Assembly (NCBI RefSeq): GCF_009363695.1
Contig: NZ_CP045403.1
Span: 1,034,001 to 1,098,000 of the forward strand
Direction of reading: 5' to 3'
From: Bacillus sp. THAF10
GTDB lineage: Bacteria; Bacillota; Bacilli; Bacillales; Bacillaceae_I
DNA: 64,000 nt
Below are positions 1 through 7,988 of this stretch, in pieces (the first letter of the stretch is position 1; the number at the start of each line of letters is the position of its first letter). The translations under genes and the position numbers were made by a program. The notes beneath the pieces are model-generated. The model saw nothing but the letters and a program-made list of their open reading frames with translations. It ran no database searches and was not told the origin of the DNA.

Positions 1-685
1 TCCCAAGGAATACTCCTTCAAAGAAACCATATTGGAAGGGAGACCATGGTTGTATCGTGATATCGTTGAGTCTGCAATAATCAAGGATGCTGCCATCTCT
101 GTTCACAGCCGAGTGATTGTCCATGTTCACATTAAATCCATTGGAAATCATATTTGCGTTCGTAATACTTAATTGAAGTTGATTAGCAACGATTGGTTGT
201 TTCACAGACTTCTTAAGTAACTCGATCTGCATTGGATTTTGATTGGAAACACCAAAGTGACGAACTTTTCCTGAACTTTCAAGAAGATCGAAAGCTTCTG
301 CCACTTCTTCTGGTTCAACCAGCGTATCGGGACGGTGTAGCAAGAAAACATCCAGGTAATCTGTATTCAATCTCTTTAAGATTCCGTCAACGGAATGTAG
401 AATATGTTCTTTTGAAAAATCGAACATTCCTTCTCGAATCCCACACTTCGATTGCAGGATAACTTTTTCACGAATGTCATCGTTCATATGGATAGCATCA
501 GCAAAAATTTCCTCGCATGCGCCACCACCATAAATATCTGCATGGTCAAAGAAATTTGCACCAAGTTCAAGTGCTGTTTGCACAAAGCGCTCAGCTTTGG
601 CTTTATCCAGAGAATTAATTCGCATACAGCCGACTGAAACAACCGGCACCTCTAAATTGCTGTTTCCAAGCTTCATAGTCCTCAT
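1..685 (-). CDS. Aldo/keto reductase, YdhF-like (3' end cut by window edge)
   Basis: NAD(P)H-dependent oxidoreductase with the aldo/keto reductase TIM-barrel fold; the substrate cannot be told. About 228 N-terminal residues are present and the C-terminus lies beyond base 1. The catalytic Asp and Tyr sit in DHADIYGGG (Asp47, Tyr52), and LLHRPDTLVEPEEVA is typical of the COG4989/YdhF branch. The ATG at 685 is chosen because GAGGAGG lies 7 nt upstream (693-699); an ATG at 690 is followed at once by a stop. The gene points away from nothing obvious and appears to have its own promoter in the 120-bp gap to the next gene on the same strand. Confidence 0.85.
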   Translation of the reverse strand, partial: MRTMKLGNSNLEVPVVSVGCMRINSLDKAKAERFVQTALELGANFFDHADIYGGGACEEIFADAIHMNDDIREKVILQSKCGIREGMFDFSKEHILHSVDGILKRLNTDYLDVFLLHRPDTLVEPEEVAEAFDLLESSGKVRHFGVSNQNPMQIELLKKSVKQPIVANQLQLSITNANMISNGFNVNMDNHSAVNRDGSILDYCRLNDITIQPWSPFQYGFFEGVFLG

Positions 686-817
686 CACATTTCCTCCTCG
701 TTTGTCTTTGTGCAATTTCATTTGGAACATCCTCACACTGGTGTCGAAAATATGTATACGACAGATTTAAAAATTACATCTATCCTTTTTGTATTTTGAC
801 ACACAGGGATATCGTTT

Positions 818-1720
818 TCAAGAAATCACTCGAGGTGTTGAGGGAGGTATTTTCTCCTCAGTTAGGTTACTGATAACAATTCCCCCTAAAATTAGAACAA
901 CCCCAAACCATTGTAATGACGCTATTTCTTCTGAAAGTACAAGGGCAGACATAATAATGGCAACGGGGAGCTCAGAAGCTGAAAGAATCGTGCCAAGTCC
1001 AGCTCCAACGTGTGGCATACCAAGTGAAAATAGTAATGGTGGCAAAACCACACCAAATATTCCTAAAGTTACTCCGTAAGGTATCACCCCAGTAAGGGTC
1101 GTTATATCAAGAAGAAATACAGGTGGAAATAATATGAAAGTGACAATCATGCCTCCAGTTGAGAGAAGGGCACTTTTTTGAATAGCTGGAACATCCTTGC
1201 CAATAATACTGCTCAAAAAAATGAAGCTGGAAAAAGTTATCGCAGAAAGGATTCCCCACAAAGCCCCCTGCAAGGAAACAGAATGTATGTCCTCTACAAA
1301 AAGTCCTGCTGCAAATGTTGATCCAGCAAGGAGAATCACTATTGAAACTACCTTTCCTGATGACGGCTTTCTTTTATAAACAATCCATTCGATTAAGGAG
1401 CCAATCCAGATAAATTGAAATAGAAAGATGATGGCTAATGAGGCATCGAGTGTCTGTAAAGACTGATAGTAAAGTAGACCGGTTAATCCCATGGGAATAC
1501 CAGCCAACAATATGATTCCGGCTTGTGAGAATTTTATTTTGGTTTTCTTACCGAATCCAGCCACCAGCCAAATAGTCAAGGTCCCAAACAATACCTGACT
1601 TCCTGTAACCTCCCCTATCGAAAACCCTGCAGAATATGCGAGTTTTACAAACGTGGATAAGATTCCAAGGCTGCAGCCTCCAATAAAAACAAGTAAAGCA
1701 TAATGCCAAGTCTTCATCAT
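818..1720 (-). CDS. EamA/DMT-family transporter (300 aa)
   Basis: Ten-helix drug/metabolite transporter of the EamA (formerly DUF6) family, acting in the cytoplasmic membrane; members export amino acids, metabolites or drugs, and the cargo here is unknown. Two tandem EamA halves are visible, the first ending near the charged loop IVYKRKPSSGK, the second ending in the conserved ALVLSEEIASLQWFGVVLILGG. The start MMKTWHYALL at 1720 has AGAGGGA a few bases upstream; a longer reading back to a TTG near 1819 would have to translate through a terminator hairpin and is not preferred. The leader suggests transcription attenuation. Confidence 0.85.
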   Translation of the reverse strand: MMKTWHYALLVFIGGCSLGILSTFVKLAYSAGFSIGEVTGSQVLFGTLTIWLVAGFGKKTKIKFSQAGIILLAGIPMGLTGLLYYQSLQTLDASLAIIFLFQFIWIGSLIEWIVYKRKPSSGKVVSIVILLAGSTFAAGLFVEDIHSVSLQGALWGILSAITFSSFIFLSSIIGKDVPAIQKSALLSTGGMIVTFILFPPVFLLDITTLTGVIPYGVTLGIFGVVLPPLLFSLGMPHVGAGLGTILSASELPVAIIMSALVLSEEIASLQWFGVVLILGGIVISNLTEEKIPPSTPRVIS

Positions 1721-1741
1721 AAATTCCCTCTTTCCTAGTAT

Positions 1742-1787
1742 TGAAAAAACAAAAAGCCACACGACCGTCGTAAGACAATCGTGTGGC
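1742..1787 (-). terminator. Leader terminator (attenuator candidate) upstream of the EamA gene
   Basis: Read on the minus strand, the perfect 9-bp stem GCCACACGA (1787-1779) / TCGTGTGGC (1764-1756), with a 14-nt loop, is followed directly by TTTTTGTTTTTTC. It ends about 22 nt before the ribosome binding site of the EamA gene, so it lies inside that gene's own leader and not behind another gene. This layout is typical of attenuation, but no known riboswitch or T-box consensus was seen upstream. Confidence 0.75.
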
Positions 1788-2143
1788 GAAAATAGAGTTA
1801 CCTCTAGAAAAATCCACAAATGAAATTTTATTATTGAGTTTATAAATGGAATTATAATTGAAAAAATTATTTTTTACAATAGAAAATCTCATGCCCTTTT
1901 TTGGTGATAAATAACTTATAAAAAAACTTAAACGTTAAATAGATTGTTAATAAAAGTATTTGGTACCAGTAATAGAGGGGCGTGATATTACTAAATTTAA
2001 GAAATATGAAACTAGCTTTAACCAAAATTTTTCAGATTCAGCAGCGATAACTTTCCTACCAATTTGATTGGAAACTTTGGAGAGTATTCTTGAGAATTAG
2101 AATGGCGCTCTATTTTTTATAGGGAAAAATTTATCAATCTAAA

Positions 2144-2168
2144 AACTTTTTTCAATCTTTACGGTCTA
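2144..2168 (+). promoter_or_regulatory. ECF-type promoter of the sigma/anti-sigma operon
   Basis: AAC at 2144-2146 in an A-rich context, exactly 16 bp, then GGTCTA at 2163-2168, followed by ATATATAGG. This matches the AAC-N16-CGTCTA pattern of Bacillus ECF sigma promoters and predicts autoregulation by the sigma factor encoded 32 bp downstream. The rest of the gap 1788-2140 is AT-rich and shows no gene or clear structure. Confidence 0.6.
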
Positions 2169-2199
2169 ATATATAGGTATAGGGTTAGGAGGAGAGAAT

Positions 2200-2721
2200 T
2201 TGGATATAGAACAATTAGTGAAAAAAGCCATTAAAGGCGATGACGATGCATTTTTACAGCTCATTCAGCTGTTTAAAATCGATTTATATAAAACAGCACT
2301 ATCTTATTTAAGGAACGATCAAGAAGCGCTAGAGGCTGTTCAGGAAGTCACATATCGAGCATACAAAGGAGTTCGGAAAATAAAAGAACCTGCTTATTTT
2401 AAGACCTGGATCATCCGAATAATGATTAACTATTGTAATGATCAGCTAAAAAAGAAGAAGCGAGTGTTGAATGATGAGGAGATTCTAAAGTCTCAGGGGG
2501 TTTCAGAGAATCATAGTAGGCTAGAAATAAAAGACGCTATGCTTAGTCTTGATGAGCGATCGAGAGAAATTCTGACCTTAAAGTATTTTCATGACTTGAA
2601 GATAAAGGAGATCGCCGATTCGATGCAATGCCCTGAGGGAACGGTGAAAACGTGGCTGAATAAAGCACTTAAAGCTCTACGTGAAAAGCTCGAGGAGAAA
2701 GGAGGAAATATTAATGTTTAA
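2200..2721 (+). CDS. ECF RNA polymerase sigma factor (173 aa)
   Basis: Extracytoplasmic-function sigma-70 factor. Region 2 spans roughly residues 10-80, with the core-binding/-10 recognition part around EALEAVQEVTYRAYKGV and FKTWIIRIMINYCND. Region 4 is a helix-turn-helix at about 115-165, with LKYFHDLKIKEIADSMQCPEGTVKTWL. The start is a TTG at 2200, supported by AGGAGGAG at 2187-2194. The coding end overlaps the next gene by 8 nt, so the two are translationally coupled, as expected for a sigma factor and its membrane anti-sigma. The family's signal cannot be deduced. Confidence 0.9.
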   Translation: MDIEQLVKKAIKGDDDAFLQLIQLFKIDLYKTALSYLRNDQEALEAVQEVTYRAYKGVRKIKEPAYFKTWIIRIMINYCNDQLKKKKRVLNDEEILKSQGVSENHSRLEIKDAMLSLDERSREILTLKYFHDLKIKEIADSMQCPEGTVKTWLNKALKALREKLEEKGGNINV

Positions 2722-4021
2722 GAGAGAAGAGGAACAGTTGAATCATTTAAAGCAGGATTTAGAAAACATCCCTGTTTCACTTGATTCGCTAGATAAAGCA
2801 ATCATGGCAGGGTTTGATCGAGCGAAAACAGATGAAAGAAAGCTTTCTAGAAAAAAGAAAGGCTTCTATAGCTTTCTTGTTGCAGCAGTTCTACTCTTTG
2901 GATTGTTTTCTACCATTCGAGCTTCACCTACTTTTGCAAACTATATTTCCGAAATTCCCGGCATGGAAAAGATTGTGGAGTTAATCAGGGATGATAAAGG
3001 GAGGATTGCTGCTGTTGAACATCAATACTATCAGGAGATTGATGCGTCTGATAAAAATGGTAGCCTAGAAGTAACGATTGATGGAGCCATATCCGATGAA
3101 ATGGGAATCGTCCTTTTTTATACATTGGAATCAGACAAGAAGATAAATGGGATTATGATTGATGAGGTGAACATTAAAGCTCAAAACGGCACCCCTCTTG
3201 ATATGAAATCTATTTCCCTAGGGAGACCAAATAAAACAGATGAAAAGGAGCACTCATTAAGTGGTACGATTGAGTATTTTTTTGATAAGCCTCTAACAGC
3301 TAAGACGTATGAGGTAGAATTAGAGGTGGAAGGAAAACAGTTCTCCATACCGTTTACACTTAATGAATTTAAAGGTAAAAAAGAATACCCTGTTAACCAA
3401 ACGTTGGAGTTAGAAGGGGAAAAGATAAATATTGAAAAGGTGACCATCTATCCCCTTAGAGCGGCGGTTCATTTGAAAATGGACCCAAAAAATAAAAAGC
3501 ATATTCTGCATCTAGAAGACCTTCGCCTTATTGATGAGAACAATGAAGTATGGGGGAAGATTTCTAATGGGATTACGGGGACAGGTGAAAAAAATTCAGA
3601 ACAGGAAATCTATTTGCAAAGCAACTATTTTAAGGAGCCTAAAGAATTGTATCTTGTTTTAAACAAGGCTCAAGCGGTTGATAAAAATAATGCAGAGGTT
3701 ATAGTGGATATAGAAAAACTCGAGATCCTTAACCAGCCTTCTGGAAATATTCTGGAGAATGTTAGGGAAGAGTATGATGAACTGGTTTTTGACTTTCGGA
3801 CAAAAGAGGAATTCAACTATTTTATGTTCAACAAAGTGACGGATGCACAAGGAAAAGAACTAGAATACTCTTCCTCAACATTGAGCTCTTTTTATGAAGA
3901 AGGTTTGAGCAAATTAGGGATGAATTTGCCTGAAATAACGAGTGCTCAAAATCCGATTACAATGGAAATTTCGTATTATCCTCAATGGATTAAAGGAAAT
4001 GAGAAAATTAAAGTGAAGTAA
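2714..4021 (+). CDS. DUF4179 membrane protein, probable anti-sigma factor (435 aa)
   Basis: Single-pass membrane protein: a cytoplasmic N-terminus of about 50 residues rich in charge, one transmembrane helix (FYSFLVAAVLLFGLFSTI), then a large extracellular part beginning with the DUF4179 domain (ISEIPGMEKIVELIRDDKG). DUF4179 proteins sit next to ECF sigma factors in Bacillus and are taken to be their anti-sigma factors. The ATG at 2714 is used because GGAGG lies at 2701-2705 inside the sigma gene. No zinc-type HxxxCxxC motif is present, so it is not a ZAS anti-sigma. A role in holding the sigma factor is inferred from position. Confidence 0.8.
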   Translation: MFKREEEQLNHLKQDLENIPVSLDSLDKAIMAGFDRAKTDERKLSRKKKGFYSFLVAAVLLFGLFSTIRASPTFANYISEIPGMEKIVELIRDDKGRIAAVEHQYYQEIDASDKNGSLEVTIDGAISDEMGIVLFYTLESDKKINGIMIDEVNIKAQNGTPLDMKSISLGRPNKTDEKEHSLSGTIEYFFDKPLTAKTYEVELEVEGKQFSIPFTLNEFKGKKEYPVNQTLELEGEKINIEKVTIYPLRAAVHLKMDPKNKKHILHLEDLRLIDENNEVWGKISNGITGTGEKNSEQEIYLQSNYFKEPKELYLVLNKAQAVDKNNAEVIVDIEKLEILNQPSGNILENVREEYDELVFDFRTKEEFNYFMFNKVTDAQGKELEYSSSTLSSFYEEGLSKLGMNLPEITSAQNPITMEISYYPQWIKGNEKIKVK

Positions 4022-4024
4022 TAA

Positions 4025-4058
4025 GAAAGGTGGACCAATTAAGTCAGGTCCACCTTTC
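4025..4058. terminator. Stem-loop between convergent genes
   Basis: Perfect 12-bp inverted repeat GAAAGGTGGACC (4025-4036) / GGTCCACCTTTC (4047-4058) with a 10-nt loop. It lies between the converging anti-sigma and DUF4395 genes and could terminate both; the following T-run is weak. Confidence 0.65.
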
Positions 4059-4073
4059 TACTTAAAACAACCT

Positions 4074-4493
4074 TTAAGCTTTCGCTCTCCGATACTTGTA
4101 TTGTTGCCACTGATATCTCATAAAACATCCTACACAAAACCCCATCAATGCAACTGCTGACGCAACTCCAACCATAATGGAAAAGGCATAACCAACAAAA
4201 GCATTACCAACATAAAATCCAATCAAAGACAATCCTAGACAAGCAACGGCTATTGTTTGGTTAAATTGTAGCTGTGCTATTTCTTCTTGTGGATAGGAAG
4301 TAACAGGGTTTCTCAAAAATTTCCTAGCTACAATCAAGACTGGATTTCTCCCCAAAATAAGCCCTGATAAGCCGGCTAGTAAGGGTAAAAACATAATGTA
4401 ATAGAACCCGGACACTAAAGCCAAGATAACAGACGATAAAATAAACCACTGGTTAAAGGTAACTAATGGTTTGGGTATGGTTTTACTTTTCAT
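4074..4493 (-). CDS. DUF4395 family membrane protein (139 aa)
   Basis: Small integral membrane protein with about four transmembrane helices. The start IPKPLVTFNQWFILSSVILAL carries the Pro...Phe-Asn-Gln signature of the DUF4395 family, and the protein has the usual length for that family. Function is unknown. The C-terminus is strongly basic (QQYKYRRAKA), which places it in the cytoplasm by the positive-inside rule. AGGTGGGA precedes the ATG at about 11 nt. It is monocistronic on the minus strand. Confidence 0.7.
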   Translation of the reverse strand: MKSKTIPKPLVTFNQWFILSSVILALVSGFYYIMFLPLLAGLSGLILGRNPVLIVARKFLRNPVTSYPQEEIAQLQFNQTIAVACLGLSLIGFYVGNAFVGYAFSIMVGVASAVALMGFCVGCFMRYQWQQYKYRRAKA

Positions 4494-4613
4494 AACGCAT
4501 TAATCCCACCTGTATAATCGGATATTTGTTAATGATATCATACTCGAAATAGGGTCCAATGTGCAATTTTAATTTTTGGTAAATTTATCTGAAAAATTTA
4601 TGAATAAAAACTC

Positions 4614-4642
4614 TTGCAAAATTGAATACGTTTTCTTATTAT
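4614..4642 (+). promoter_or_regulatory. SigA promoter of the sulfoglycolysis operon, with cre in the spacer
   Basis: TTGCAA (4614-4619), a 17-bp spacer, then TATTAT (4637-4642). The spacer contains TGAATACGTTTTCT (4623-4636), which differs at one position from the Bacillus cre consensus TGWAARCGYTWNCW bound by CcpA. Binding there would block RNA polymerase, giving glucose repression of the whole operon. Confidence 0.65.
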
Positions 4643-4648
4643 GTATTT

Positions 4649-4677
4649 AAAGGTAATAACCTTTTGTAAAAGGTAAC
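4649..4677 (+). promoter_or_regulatory. GntR operator: AAAGGT palindrome plus half-site
   Basis: AAAGGT-AATA-ACCTTT at 4649-4664, followed by a second AAAGGT at 4669, exactly 20 bp (two helix turns) after the first. It covers the start point of the promoter at 4614-4642. The same arrangement recurs at 10081-10114, so the pair most likely binds one or both HutC-type GntR regulators of this locus. Confidence 0.6.
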
Positions 4678-4727
4678 AATATTATTATCATTTTAGAAAC
4701 ATCCAAACATTTTAGGAGGGAAATAGA

Positions 4728-5408
4728 ATGAAATATTTTTTAGATAGTGCAAAAATTGAAGAGATTCGTTATGCGTATAAGAATTGGGGAATTGATGGGG
4801 TTACCACTAATCCAAGACATATCATGAACAGTGGCAAGCCATTTTTAACAGTTTTAAAAGAATTAGGGGAAGAATTTAAACATGTAGAGAATTTTCCAAT
4901 CTCCGTTGAAATCAATCCGCATTTGGACAATCCTGAAGACATGGTACGTGAAGGAAAAGAGATTGCTAGTTTATCAAACAATTTCATCATTAAAATTCCT
5001 TGCACAGAGCCTGGTCTTATTGCTGCGAAAAGATTGGAAGAAGAGGGAATCCGTACAAATGTAACGTTAGTATTCTCACCTTCTCAAGCTTTACAGCCTG
5101 CTAGAGTCGGAGCAAAATTTGTTTCACCATTCGTTGGTTGGAAAGAAAATAGCGGAGAAGATACTGCGCCTTACATTCAAGACATTGTAGATATTTACAA
5201 AATGTACAATGTAGAAACGGAAATTATTGTTGCAGCTCTAAGAAACGGGAAACAGATTGCGGACGCAGCTAAAGCGGGAGCGGATATTGTGACATGCGGA
5301 TTTGATGTTTATAAAACAAGCTTTGCTCATCCATTTACAGATTACGGATTAGGTGTGTTCCGTGATGCATGGGATAACACAGCAAAGGAATTAGAAGAAG
5401 TAAAGTAA
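4728..5408 (+). CDS. sftT: 6-deoxy-6-sulfofructose transaldolase (226 aa)
   Basis: Short transaldolase/fructose-6-phosphate-aldolase-type class I aldolase. Schiff-base lysine is Lys89 in NNFIIKIPCTEPG; the N-terminal FLDSAKIEEIRYAYKNWGIDGVTTNP is the family signature. In the sulfo-TAL pathway this enzyme cleaves sulfofructose and moves the dihydroxyacetone unit to glyceraldehyde 3-phosphate, giving fructose 6-phosphate and 3-sulfolactaldehyde. The specific substrate is inferred from the adjoining sulfoquinovosidase and DUF4867 isomerase; taken alone it could be an ordinary TalA/FSA-type enzyme. It opens the operon; AGGAGGG precedes the ATG. A pathway of this type is described in Bacillus (names sftT, sqvA). 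Confidence 0.82.
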   Translation: MKYFLDSAKIEEIRYAYKNWGIDGVTTNPRHIMNSGKPFLTVLKELGEEFKHVENFPISVEINPHLDNPEDMVREGKEIASLSNNFIIKIPCTEPGLIAAKRLEEEGIRTNVTLVFSPSQALQPARVGAKFVSPFVGWKENSGEDTAPYIQDIVDIYKMYNVETEIIVAALRNGKQIADAAKAGADIVTCGFDVYKTSFAHPFTDYGLGVFRDAWDNTAKELEEVK

Positions 5409-5419
5409 CGTCTTTGAAG

Positions 5420-5443
5420 GGGCTCTCCAAACAAGGAGAGCCC
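5420..5443 (+). other. Intercistronic stem-loop
   Basis: Perfect 9-bp stem GGGCTCTCC / GGAGAGCCC with a 6-nt loop and no T-run, between sftT and the isomerase gene. It is more likely an mRNA-stabilising or processing hairpin protecting the sftT message than a terminator. Confidence 0.6.
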
Positions 5444-5480
5444 GCCTAATATAACGGTGGGACTATAGGAGAGTTGTAGA

Positions 5481-6158
5481 ATGTCTAAGCTTGAGTTGTT
5501 AAAATCCTTAAATGCAAATCTATCCATTTTCCATACGGATGATAAAGAATTCATACCTTTTGGTAGAATAGTAGAAGAATTTGATGTTTCGAATTATTTT
5601 AACTACATGACAAATACGGAAATCCCAAAGGAAGGAAATGTCTATATGGCATCGATTTCTGAAATGGAACACGATGCTACTTCGAGCAAGATCAAGGACA
5701 ATTTCTTTGGTGGAATGGATATCCAGGTAGGCTATTGTAATGGAGTAAATTCCACTTTAAATGGATTAGAATATCATAAATCCAGCGAAATAAATGTGGC
5801 ATGTACTGATATGGTGCTTCTACTTGGGAAGCTCCAAGATATTGCTAACAATACTTTTAGCAGTGAAAATGTAACCGGTTTCTTTGTGCCAAAAGGAAAA
5901 GCGGTTGAACTTTATGCGACCACGCTCCATTTTGCTCCTTGCAAAGTGCAGGACGAAGGGTTTAAAACAGTTGTTATTTTACCAAAAGGTACGAATGAAC
6001 CTTTAGAAGAAGGACTGGAAAGAAAGTCAAAAGAAGACGAGCTGTTGTTTATGAAAAACAAATGGCTTCTTGCACATCCGGAAAGAAAAGTGCTCATGGA
6101 AAAAGGGGCACACCCAGGAATTAATGGAGTAAATATCGAAATTTTCTATAAATTGTAA
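5481..6158 (+). CDS. sftI: DUF4867 protein, probable sulfoquinovose isomerase (225 aa)
   Basis: DUF4867-family protein with a cupin-like, beta-rich sequence. His and acidic residues that could bind a metal occur in NGLEYHKSSEINVA and ATTLHFAPCKV, as in ulosonate/lyxose-type sugar isomerases. In described sulfo-TAL clusters a DUF4867 protein converts sulfoquinovose to sulfofructose; I rely on memory of that work and on the position between the transaldolase and the transporter. The competing candidate for the isomerase step in this locus is the L-fucose-isomerase-like protein at 10158. A good ribosome site (TAGGAGAG) precedes the ATG. Confidence 0.72.
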   Translation: MSKLELLKSLNANLSIFHTDDKEFIPFGRIVEEFDVSNYFNYMTNTEIPKEGNVYMASISEMEHDATSSKIKDNFFGGMDIQVGYCNGVNSTLNGLEYHKSSEINVACTDMVLLLGKLQDIANNTFSSENVTGFFVPKGKAVELYATTLHFAPCKVQDEGFKTVVILPKGTNEPLEEGLERKSKEDELLFMKNKWLLAHPERKVLMEKGAHPGINGVNIEIFYKL

Positions 6159-6167
6159 ACGCTTAAA
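6154..6167 (+). promoter_or_regulatory. Second cre-like site in the operon
   Basis: TGTAAACGCTTAAA matches the cre consensus at 13 of 14 positions and overlaps the stop codon of the DUF4867 gene. It could act as a CcpA road-block in front of the transporter gene. Confidence 0.45.
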
Positions 6168-6197
6168 TACCTGTTTGATATCGAAGGGGTGACAGAT

Positions 6198-7976
6198 ATG
6201 GGGATGTCTAATGTCCTTTTTACTTTATTATCATGTATGTTTTTTATGGGTCTAGTAGCTTGGTTTTCTTATCTGAAAACAAGAGGAGAAGTAAATGATT
6301 CCACTGGTTACTTCTTGGCAGGTCGGGGATTGACAGGTATGTTTATTGCAGGTTCCTTGTTGCTGACAAACCTCTCTGCTGAACAATTGGTCGGCCTTAA
6401 CGGCGCATCTTACGGGAAAAACATGACCAATATGGCGTGGGAGGTAACAGCTGCCTTTGCTATTACCATCATGGCTTTATATCTGCTTCCGAAGTATTTA
6501 GGTGGAGCTTTTACCACCTTACCAGAATTTTTAAGCACCCGATATGACGAGGGTGTTAGGCGCTACACCGTTATTTTATTTATGCTAGGGTACATTCTTG
6601 TAACGATACCATCTACACTTTATTCTGGTGCCTTGGCTATCTTGAAGCTATTTGATGTGCCAGAACTGCTTGGAATATCCTATGGTCAGTCTGTTTGGTT
6701 GATTATCTGGGTAGTAGGGATCATTGGAGCGGTTTATGCCATTTTTGGAGGGTTAAAGGCAGTTGCCGTTTCAGATACGATCAATGGAATAGGGTTGCTT
6801 GTCATTGGGGTGTTGATTCCAATCCTGGGCTTTATCGCACTTGGAAACGGAAGCATGGTAGAAGGAATGAAAACCATCGCCCTGACACATCCTGAAAAAT
6901 TAAATGCTATAGGCGGAAGTGATGATTCGGTACCGTTTGGGACCATTTTTACAGGGATGATATTTGCTAACCTCTTCTATTGGGGGACAAATCAATATGT
7001 CATTCAACGTACTTTAGGAGCAAAGAGCTTATCTGAAGGTCAAAAAGGGGTTATTTACTCCGGCTTTTTCAAATTAGCCATTCCATTATTCATGATGATA
7101 CCGGGAATCATTGCGTTTCATTTATATGGAGGGAATTTTGAATCCGTAGATTTGGCTTACCCAGCACTTGTTGCGGACCTGTTGCCTACATACATGTCTG
7201 GATTCTTCTTGGCTGTATTGCTTGGAGCAGTGTTCAGTTCCTTTAACTCTTTATTAAACTCAGCTGCAACAATGTTTGCACTAGATATTTATAAACCAAC
7301 AATGAATCCTAATGCAACTGATGAACAACTTATTAGAATCAGTAAAATTTTCGGAGTGCTCATTGCCCTTGTATCGTTCTGTGTATCGCCCCTATTAATG
7401 GAAGCGTCTACAGGACTTTGGGATTTGATTCGTCGTTTTACAGGGTTCTTTAATATTCCAATCATTACAATTGTCTTAGTAGGATTGCTTTCTAAGCGCG
7501 TTCCAGCATTAGCGGCAAAAGTGGTAGTCATTTTCCACGTGATTACGTATTACATGCTTGTATGGGGGACAAATCATCTGTTTGGATTTACAGTGGATTT
7601 AAACTTTATCCATATTTATGCGATTCTGTTCTTTGTAGAGGCAGGAATCATGCTGCTTATTGGAAATATTAAGCCATTGAAAACACCATATGTGTATAAA
7701 AAGAATGCAAAAGTAGAGCTTACACCGTGGAAGTATTCTTTATTGACAACCGTTATTCTACTAACACTTGTGGTGATGACGTATGTGGTCTTTTCGCCAA
7801 TCGGTCTAGCTTACGAATCTGCTATTGTTTCACCATATTTCTGGCCGATAATCGGTGGTGTACTTTTAATATCCATTATCATGAGTTATTTTTCCATAAA
7901 GGTATGGTACAAAAAATACGAAAGCTATCTTGATAAGAAGCAAGAAGAGCTACTCAATAAAAAAAAATCAGCTTAA
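6198..7976 (+). CDS. Sodium:solute symporter (SSS family), probable sulfoquinovose or sulfoquinovosyl glycerol importer (592 aa)
   Basis: Large SSS/SglT-fold permease with about 13-14 transmembrane helices. The family motifs YFLAGRGLTGMFIAGSLLLTN near the start and FYWGTNQYVIQRTLGAK near residue 270 are those of sugar symporters, which use a sodium gradient. It would import the sulfosugar, or its glycerol glycoside, for the sulfoquinovosidase that follows 12 bp later. Start choice: a GTG at 6189 lies inside the Shine-Dalgarno AAGGGGTG, so the ATG at 6198 is preferred. The C-terminus is a charged, lysine-rich cytoplasmic tail. Substrate is inferred from context. Confidence 0.8.
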   Translation: MGMSNVLFTLLSCMFFMGLVAWFSYLKTRGEVNDSTGYFLAGRGLTGMFIAGSLLLTNLSAEQLVGLNGASYGKNMTNMAWEVTAAFAITIMALYLLPKYLGGAFTTLPEFLSTRYDEGVRRYTVILFMLGYILVTIPSTLYSGALAILKLFDVPELLGISYGQSVWLIIWVVGIIGAVYAIFGGLKAVAVSDTINGIGLLVIGVLIPILGFIALGNGSMVEGMKTIALTHPEKLNAIGGSDDSVPFGTIFTGMIFANLFYWGTNQYVIQRTLGAKSLSEGQKGVIYSGFFKLAIPLFMMIPGIIAFHLYGGNFESVDLAYPALVADLLPTYMSGFFLAVLLGAVFSSFNSLLNSAATMFALDIYKPTMNPNATDEQLIRISKIFGVLIALVSFCVSPLLMEASTGLWDLIRRFTGFFNIPIITIVLVGLLSKRVPALAAKVVVIFHVITYYMLVWGTNHLFGFTVDLNFIHIYAILFFVEAGIMLLIGNIKPLKTPYVYKKNAKVELTPWKYSLLTTVILLTLVVMTYVVFSPIGLAYESAIVSPYFWPIIGGVLLISIIMSYFSIKVWYKKYESYLDKKQEELLNKKKSA

Positions 7977-7988
7977 GGGGGATATCTC

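Noticed and set aside
789..1079. Plus-strand reading frame opposite the EamA gene
   Set aside because: Lies wholly antisense to a clear membrane-protein gene, with no ribosome site or family signature.
1720..1819. N-terminal extension of the EamA transporter from a TTG near 1819
   Set aside because: It would run through a terminator hairpin, has no ribosome site, and the internal ATG at 1720 has a good one.
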